A program made the translations under genes and the position numbers. From DASRLE01 sp964558455 (GTDB lineage Bacteria > Verrucomicrobiota > Verrucomicrobiia > Limisphaerales > Palsa-1400), in the NCBI GenBank assembly GCA_964558455.1, contig CAZLEE010000085.1:1-17434 (forward strand): 17,434 nucleotides of DNA. Direction: 5' to 3'. The stretch's first letter is position 1; the number at the start of each line of letters is the position of its first letter. Positions 14,975 to 17,434 of the stretch are shown here, one piece after another. A model generated the notes under the pieces. It had not been told where the DNA came from. It was given only the letters and a program-made list of their open reading frames with translations, and searched no databases.

Positions 14975-16435
14975 TTAATTCGCCTTGTTTTCGTCAACCA
15001 CCATGTAATGGCTGCCGTTTTTGCTCCAAACGCGCAGCAGCGTGGACCGTTTCCTGGCGTGTTCGGTCAGTTTGACCGCGTCATCGGTCCCGTTCACCTT
15101 GTGATGGTTGATTTCCGTGATGACGTCGCCGGGTTTGAGGCCCGCTTCGGCGGCGGCGGAATCCGGCGCCACCTCCGTCACCACCGCGCCCGTGATTTGC
15201 TCGGGAATGTGGAGTTGCTGGCGGGCCTGATCGTCCAGGTCGCTCACCCCCACCCCGTGCAACGTGTCCTTGTCGGTATCGTTGTCGTCATTGGACGCCG
15301 CCTTTTCCGAGCCGGGCAATTCGCCTACCCGCACTTGCAGGGTCTTGGCCGAGCCGTCGCGCAGGATGTCCATCGGGACGGTTTCGCCGGGGGCGATGCG
15401 CGCCACTTCGATCTTCAAATGGCGGCTGTCCGCGACGGGTTTGCCGTCAACTTTTTCAATGATGTCCCCGCTCTTCAAGCCGGCTTTGGCAGCCGGACCG
15501 TCGGGCACCACGTCGCTTACCAGCGCGCCCTGGTCGTTCTTGACCTTGAATTCCTGGGCAAGGGCGAGGTTCACATCCTGAATTACCACGCCGAGATAAC
15601 CGCGCGTGACTTTGCCGTACCTAATCAGGCTTTCCATCACCCCCCTGGCAATGCTGGTCGGGATGGCAAAGCCGATACCCTGATTGCCGCCGCTGCGGCT
15701 GTAGATGGCGGTGTTGATGCCGATCAGGCGTCCATCGGCATCGACCAGCGCGCCGCCGGAATTGCCGGGATTGATGGCCGCATCCGTCTGGATGAAGTCC
15801 TGATAATCCAAATCCATCGCCGCGCGATCCTTGGCGCTGACAATGCCGCGCGTCACCGATTGATCGATGCCAAAGGGATTGCCCACGGCCAGGACCAGGT
15901 CGCCCACTTCGCATTTATCGCTGTCCGCGAACGTGATGGCGGGCAGATCGTGGGCGTCAATTTTCACCACCGCCACGTCCGACTTCGGGTCCTTGCCAAT
16001 CACCTTGGCGGTGAAAGTCCGGCCATCCACCAACGTGACCTTGACCGAGTCGGCCTCCTCGACCACATGATTATTGGTCAGGATATAGCCGTCCTTGGTC
16101 ACGATGACGCCGGAGCCGACGCCATGCTGGACCTGCGGCCCCATTTGCATGCGGCCGCCGAACCATTGGCGGAGGAGGGGGTTGTCAGGAATCATGGGGG
16201 ACTCCTTGACGTTGATCTTGATTTCGATTTTGACCACGCTGGGGGCGACCTTTTTCACGATGGGCGCCACGCTGCTGTTGAGTTTTAAATCAGCGGGCAG
16301 CGGGCGGTCATCCACAATCAGGCTGATGGCTTTTGAGGATTCGCCGGCATGGACGGTGGAGACCGCAATCGCGCCGCCGGCCAGCAGCGCGCCGCACGCC
16401 AGGAAGGCGGCGATTTTATCGGGGATATTTTTCAT
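14975..16435 (-). CDS. DegP/HtrA-family periplasmic serine protease with two PDZ domains
   Basis: A 486-residue Do-like protease/chaperone for misfolded envelope proteins. A signal peptide ends near VHA-G (A30). The trypsin-like domain carries the triad H123 (NNHVVE), D153 (SDVAVVKI) and S226 (GNSGGAL), all intact. PDZ1 covers about 275-370 (RGYLGVVIQDV ... AAKAGLKSGDIIEKVDG), an acidic linker NDDNDTDKD follows, and PDZ2 covers about 395-485 (AAAEAGLKPGDVITEIN). I start at ATG 16433-16435, where the signal peptide begins; the frame is open 13 codons further. A response regulator and kinase follow on the same strand, which recalls envelope-stress systems that control htrA genes. Whether they regulate it here is inference. 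Confidence 0.94.
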   Translation of the reverse strand: MKNIPDKIAAFLACGALLAGGAIAVSTVHAGESSKAISLIVDDRPLPADLKLNSSVAPIVKKVAPSVVKIEIKINVKESPMIPDNPLLRQWFGGRMQMGPQVQHGVGSGVIVTKDGYILTNNHVVEEADSVKVTLVDGRTFTAKVIGKDPKSDVAVVKIDAHDLPAITFADSDKCEVGDLVLAVGNPFGIDQSVTRGIVSAKDRAAMDLDYQDFIQTDAAINPGNSGGALVDADGRLIGINTAIYSRSGGNQGIGFAIPTSIARGVMESLIRYGKVTRGYLGVVIQDVNLALAQEFKVKNDQGALVSDVVPDGPAAKAGLKSGDIIEKVDGKPVADSRHLKIEVARIAPGETVPMDILRDGSAKTLQVRVGELPGSEKAASNDDNDTDKDTLHGVGVSDLDDQARQQLHIPEQITGAVVTEVAPDSAAAEAGLKPGDVITEINHHKVNGTDDAVKLTEHARKRSTLLRVWSKNGSHYMVVDENKAN

Positions 16436-16462
16436 AAATGTTAATTTGTTATACGAGTTCAA

Positions 16463-16474
16463 GTGCCGCGGCAC
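16463..16474. promoter_or_regulatory. Perfect 12-bp palindrome upstream of the DegP-like gene
   Basis: GTGCCGCGGCAC is a perfect palindrome 28 bases before the protease start codon on the minus strand, with an AT-rich TATAAC (candidate -10) between. It could be an operator. No second copy was noticed elsewhere in the window. Confidence 0.3.
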
Positions 16475-16577
16475 GTTTTACTGTTGCCAAATTGACATGG
16501 GGCCATGACCGGAGTCTTTCCCGAACATTACAAATTGGAAAGGTCGCCCGGGCGGCCGGACACCCCGTTCTACAAGC

Positions 16578-16593
16578 CTTCGCCCCGGCGAAG
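16578..16593. repeat. REP-like palindrome
   Basis: CTTCGCC (16578-16584) and GGCGAAG (16587-16593) form a 7-bp inverted repeat around two bases. GCGAAGGCGG recurs just downstream at 16611-16620. It resembles the other short CGCC/GGCG palindromes in the window. Confidence 0.4.
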
Positions 16594-16625
16594 CAAGCTA
16601 AATGGGGGATGCGAAGGCGGGGAAA

Positions 16626-16712
16626 AACGCTGAAAAACTGAAACGCTGAGACGCTGAAATGGGATGGGGACAGGGGCAAAAGCAGAAATTTGGAAAGCAG
16701 AAAGCAGAAAAT
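16626..16712. repeat. Low-complexity ACGCTGAAA / AAGCAGAAA repeats
   Basis: A run of short words with a period of about 8-10 bases: ACGCTGAAAA, ACTGAAACGCTGAGACGCTGAAA (16629-16660, interrupted), then AAAGCAGAAA repeated at 16678-16712. In translation they give FSVSAFQFFSVF-like or KAESRK-like strings, but they look non-coding. The same style of word flanks midA. Confidence 0.5.
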
Positions 16713-16758
16713 CGGCCATCCTTCTGTCCCGGGAGGGTGAGACTCAGTCGAACCCTAA

Positions 16759-16810
16759 CTCGATTTACATGTCCCCCTGGAAGGGGACTGGGGGCGCGGT
16801 TGAAATCGAG
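16759..16810. repeat. Nested inverted repeats
   Basis: An outer pair, CTCGATTT (16759-16766) with AAATCGAG (16803-16810), encloses an inner pair, GTCCCC (16771-16776) with GGGGAC (16783-16788) around CTGGAA. All pairs are perfect. Another inverted repeat, GCTGTCA (16816-16822) with TGACAGC (16844-16850), follows at once. The function is unknown; a folded RNA or repeat-element end is possible. Confidence 0.45.
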
Positions 16811-16842
16811 TGTCGGCTGTCAGTTTTTACTTTTCAAAGCTG

Positions 16843-16871
16843 TTGACAGCGATGGGGTTTGGGGGCAGGAT
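16843..16871 (+). promoter_or_regulatory. Candidate promoter in front of the transposase remnant
   Basis: TTGACA (16843-16848) and CAGGAT (16866-16871) are 17 bases apart, with an ATG at 16878 six bases further. The layout matches the leaderless arrangement at 7624-7659. The -35 box overlaps the right arm of the inverted repeat at 16844-16850. Confidence 0.25.
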
Positions 16872-16877
16872 ACGCCC

Positions 16878-16995
16878 ATGCCACAGCCAATACATCGCAA
16901 ATATGCATAAGCGGTTTGCCATGGGCGACACCCGCCTCCGCCAAGCTATGGCGGACATGCAACGCGAAATTGCTGGAATGAGGGAATACGCATGA
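16878..16995 (+). pseudogene. Probable decayed N-terminus of a REP-associated (RAYT/Y1) transposase
   Basis: The ATG at 16878 starts MPQPIHRKYA, then TAA, then AVCH, and after a frame change MGDTR. RAYT transposases commonly begin MPRxxRxxYAGAVYHVMxRGDR, so this looks like that start with the glycine codon replaced by a stop and a small deletion. After it comes a TCCGCC...GGCGGA palindrome (16937-16955) and no trace of the catalytic HxH or Tyr motifs. RAYT genes are normally flanked by REP palindromes, which fits. The second frame (16903-16995) can be read as a 30-residue ORF, but that is probably accidental. The family pattern is from memory and the match is short, so confidence is modest. 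Confidence 0.4.
16937..16955. repeat. REP-like palindrome TCCGCCA-N5-TGGCGGA
   Basis: TCCGCCA (16937-16943), AGCTA, TGGCGGA (16949-16955): a perfect 7-bp stem inside the transposase-remnant region. The imperfect palindrome at 706-727 shares the CCGCC...GGCGG core. Confidence 0.5.
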
Positions 16996-17064
16996 AGATA
17001 AGTAAACTAAATAGTGCAATAGTATGGGTGACCCCTTGGGTGATGTAAGCAAGGGACTTTTCAA

Positions 17065-17343
17065 TTACCTCAGATCAGATGGCGCAGCCGCTGATGGCTT
17101 TCGATTTGTCTCAGGCAGAACCGGCTGGTCCTGGTTCGCTGCACCGTCTGGTTGGACCGTTCCCTTTGCTCCCAAAAGATCGTATTCTGTCGGGTGCCAA
17201 CCCGCCGGTGTCTTGGCCAGCACTATGACGAACGGCTTGGTTAAGCTATTGGACACGCCGTCCGCAACGCAGCTCTCAACAACGCGCCCTGTGGCCTGTG
17301 CATGCCCGAGGCTCATCAGGCAAAGATCCATGTCCAAAACCAC
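17065..17343 (-). CDS. Hypothetical open frame, possibly the end of a gene that starts outside the window
   Basis: A GTG at 17343 opens a 92-residue frame, and the same frame stays open upstream through about 17420 (GSGHWGVVVLDMDL), so the true start may lie beyond the window. The middle (TKPFVIVLAKTPAGWHPTEY) has protein-like composition, and the end is Pro/Ala/Asn-rich. No family or motif is recognised, no ribosome-binding site is seen, and the neighbouring DNA is repeat-rich. It may be a real small or partial gene or noise. Confidence 0.25.
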   Translation of the reverse strand: MVLDMDLCLMSLGHAQATGRVVESCVADGVSNSLTKPFVIVLAKTPAGWHPTEYDLLGAKGTVQPDGAANQDQPVLPETNRKPSAAAPSDLR

Positions 17344-17434
17344 TACCCCCCAGTGCCCCGATCCGCCTGCTTGCAGACAGCCAGGCAGGCTTGCTCGACC
17401 TCCAACCTGCTGGGCAGTGCCTTGCCCGCCTTCA

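Larger units (their letters stand above)
16436..17434. other. One-kilobase intergenic region rich in repeats, no intact gene
   Basis: No convincing full-length gene is seen. Separately listed are palindromes, nested inverted repeats, low-complexity units, a transposase remnant and one weak open frame. From about 16990 to 17060 the base composition turns AT-rich (AGTAAACTAAATAGTGCAAT) compared with its GC-rich surroundings, which may mark inserted or rearranged DNA. The last 95 bases (17340-17434) stay open in more than one minus-strand frame and may belong to something beyond the window. Confidence 0.5.

Noticed and set aside
14951..16288. Long plus-strand open frame (445 codons) opposite the DegP-like gene
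   Set aside because: It is antisense to a gene with intact catalytic triad and PDZ motifs; its product has no family and a His/Asp/Val-rich composition typical of GC-rich shadow frames.

Overview
This is a GC-rich bacterial chromosomal stretch, most likely from an uncultured member of the Verrucomicrobiota (Pedosphaera/Limisphaerales-like). The hints are a PEP-CTERM sorting-signal protein, a glycoside-hydrolase-like GHL10 protein, a metY-metX-metW set, and low-complexity intergenic units built from GCTGAAA/GGCTAAA words. The assignment is an inference from gene style; no rRNA or other phylogenetic marker is present. No complete mobile element, CRISPR array, tRNA or rRNA was found.

Layout. 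(1) 1-1262: a mostly non-coding 5' stretch, a 75-residue XRE-type repressor (400-627) and a stand-alone receiver-domain protein (852-1262). (2) 1288-2382 (minus): a MidA/NDUFAF7-family methyltransferase, flanked on both sides by the same low-complexity unit in opposite orientation. (3) 2462-5798: promoter, hairpin-bearing leader and the metY-metX-metW methionine operon: homoserine O-acylation by MetX, sulfhydrylation by MetY, and MetW, which partners MetX. (4) 5831-7576: a secreted GHL10 protein whose TIM barrel appears to be interrupted by an amidotransferase-like domain. (5) 7659-9986: a tight three-gene unit, LysM/TPR lipoprotein, single-pass unknown protein and ABC ATPase without a permease, closed by a strong hairpin terminator whose loop holds the last stop codon. 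(6) 10024-10839 (minus): the PEP-CTERM protein, which has no ordinary start codon, behind a structured leader. (7) 11216-12817: pyrD and an FmdB-type zinc-ribbon protein with a long Met-rich tail. (8) 16435-12811 (minus): a DegP/HtrA protease followed by an OmpR-type regulator and its histidine kinase, plausibly one envelope-stress unit. (9) 16436-17434: about 1 kb without a convincing intact gene. It holds REP-like palindromes, nested inverted repeats, low-complexity units and what looks like the decayed first codons of a REP-associated (RAYT) transposase.

No single locus here is clearly a new system. The best leads are the domain-inserted GHL10 protein, the PEP-CTERM gene with its structured leader and AUA/AUC start, the metYXW leader, the LysM/unknown/ABC trio, and the RAYT scar beside palindromes. 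Promoters, hairpins and repeats were found by eye; family assignments rest on recognised motifs and not on a database search.
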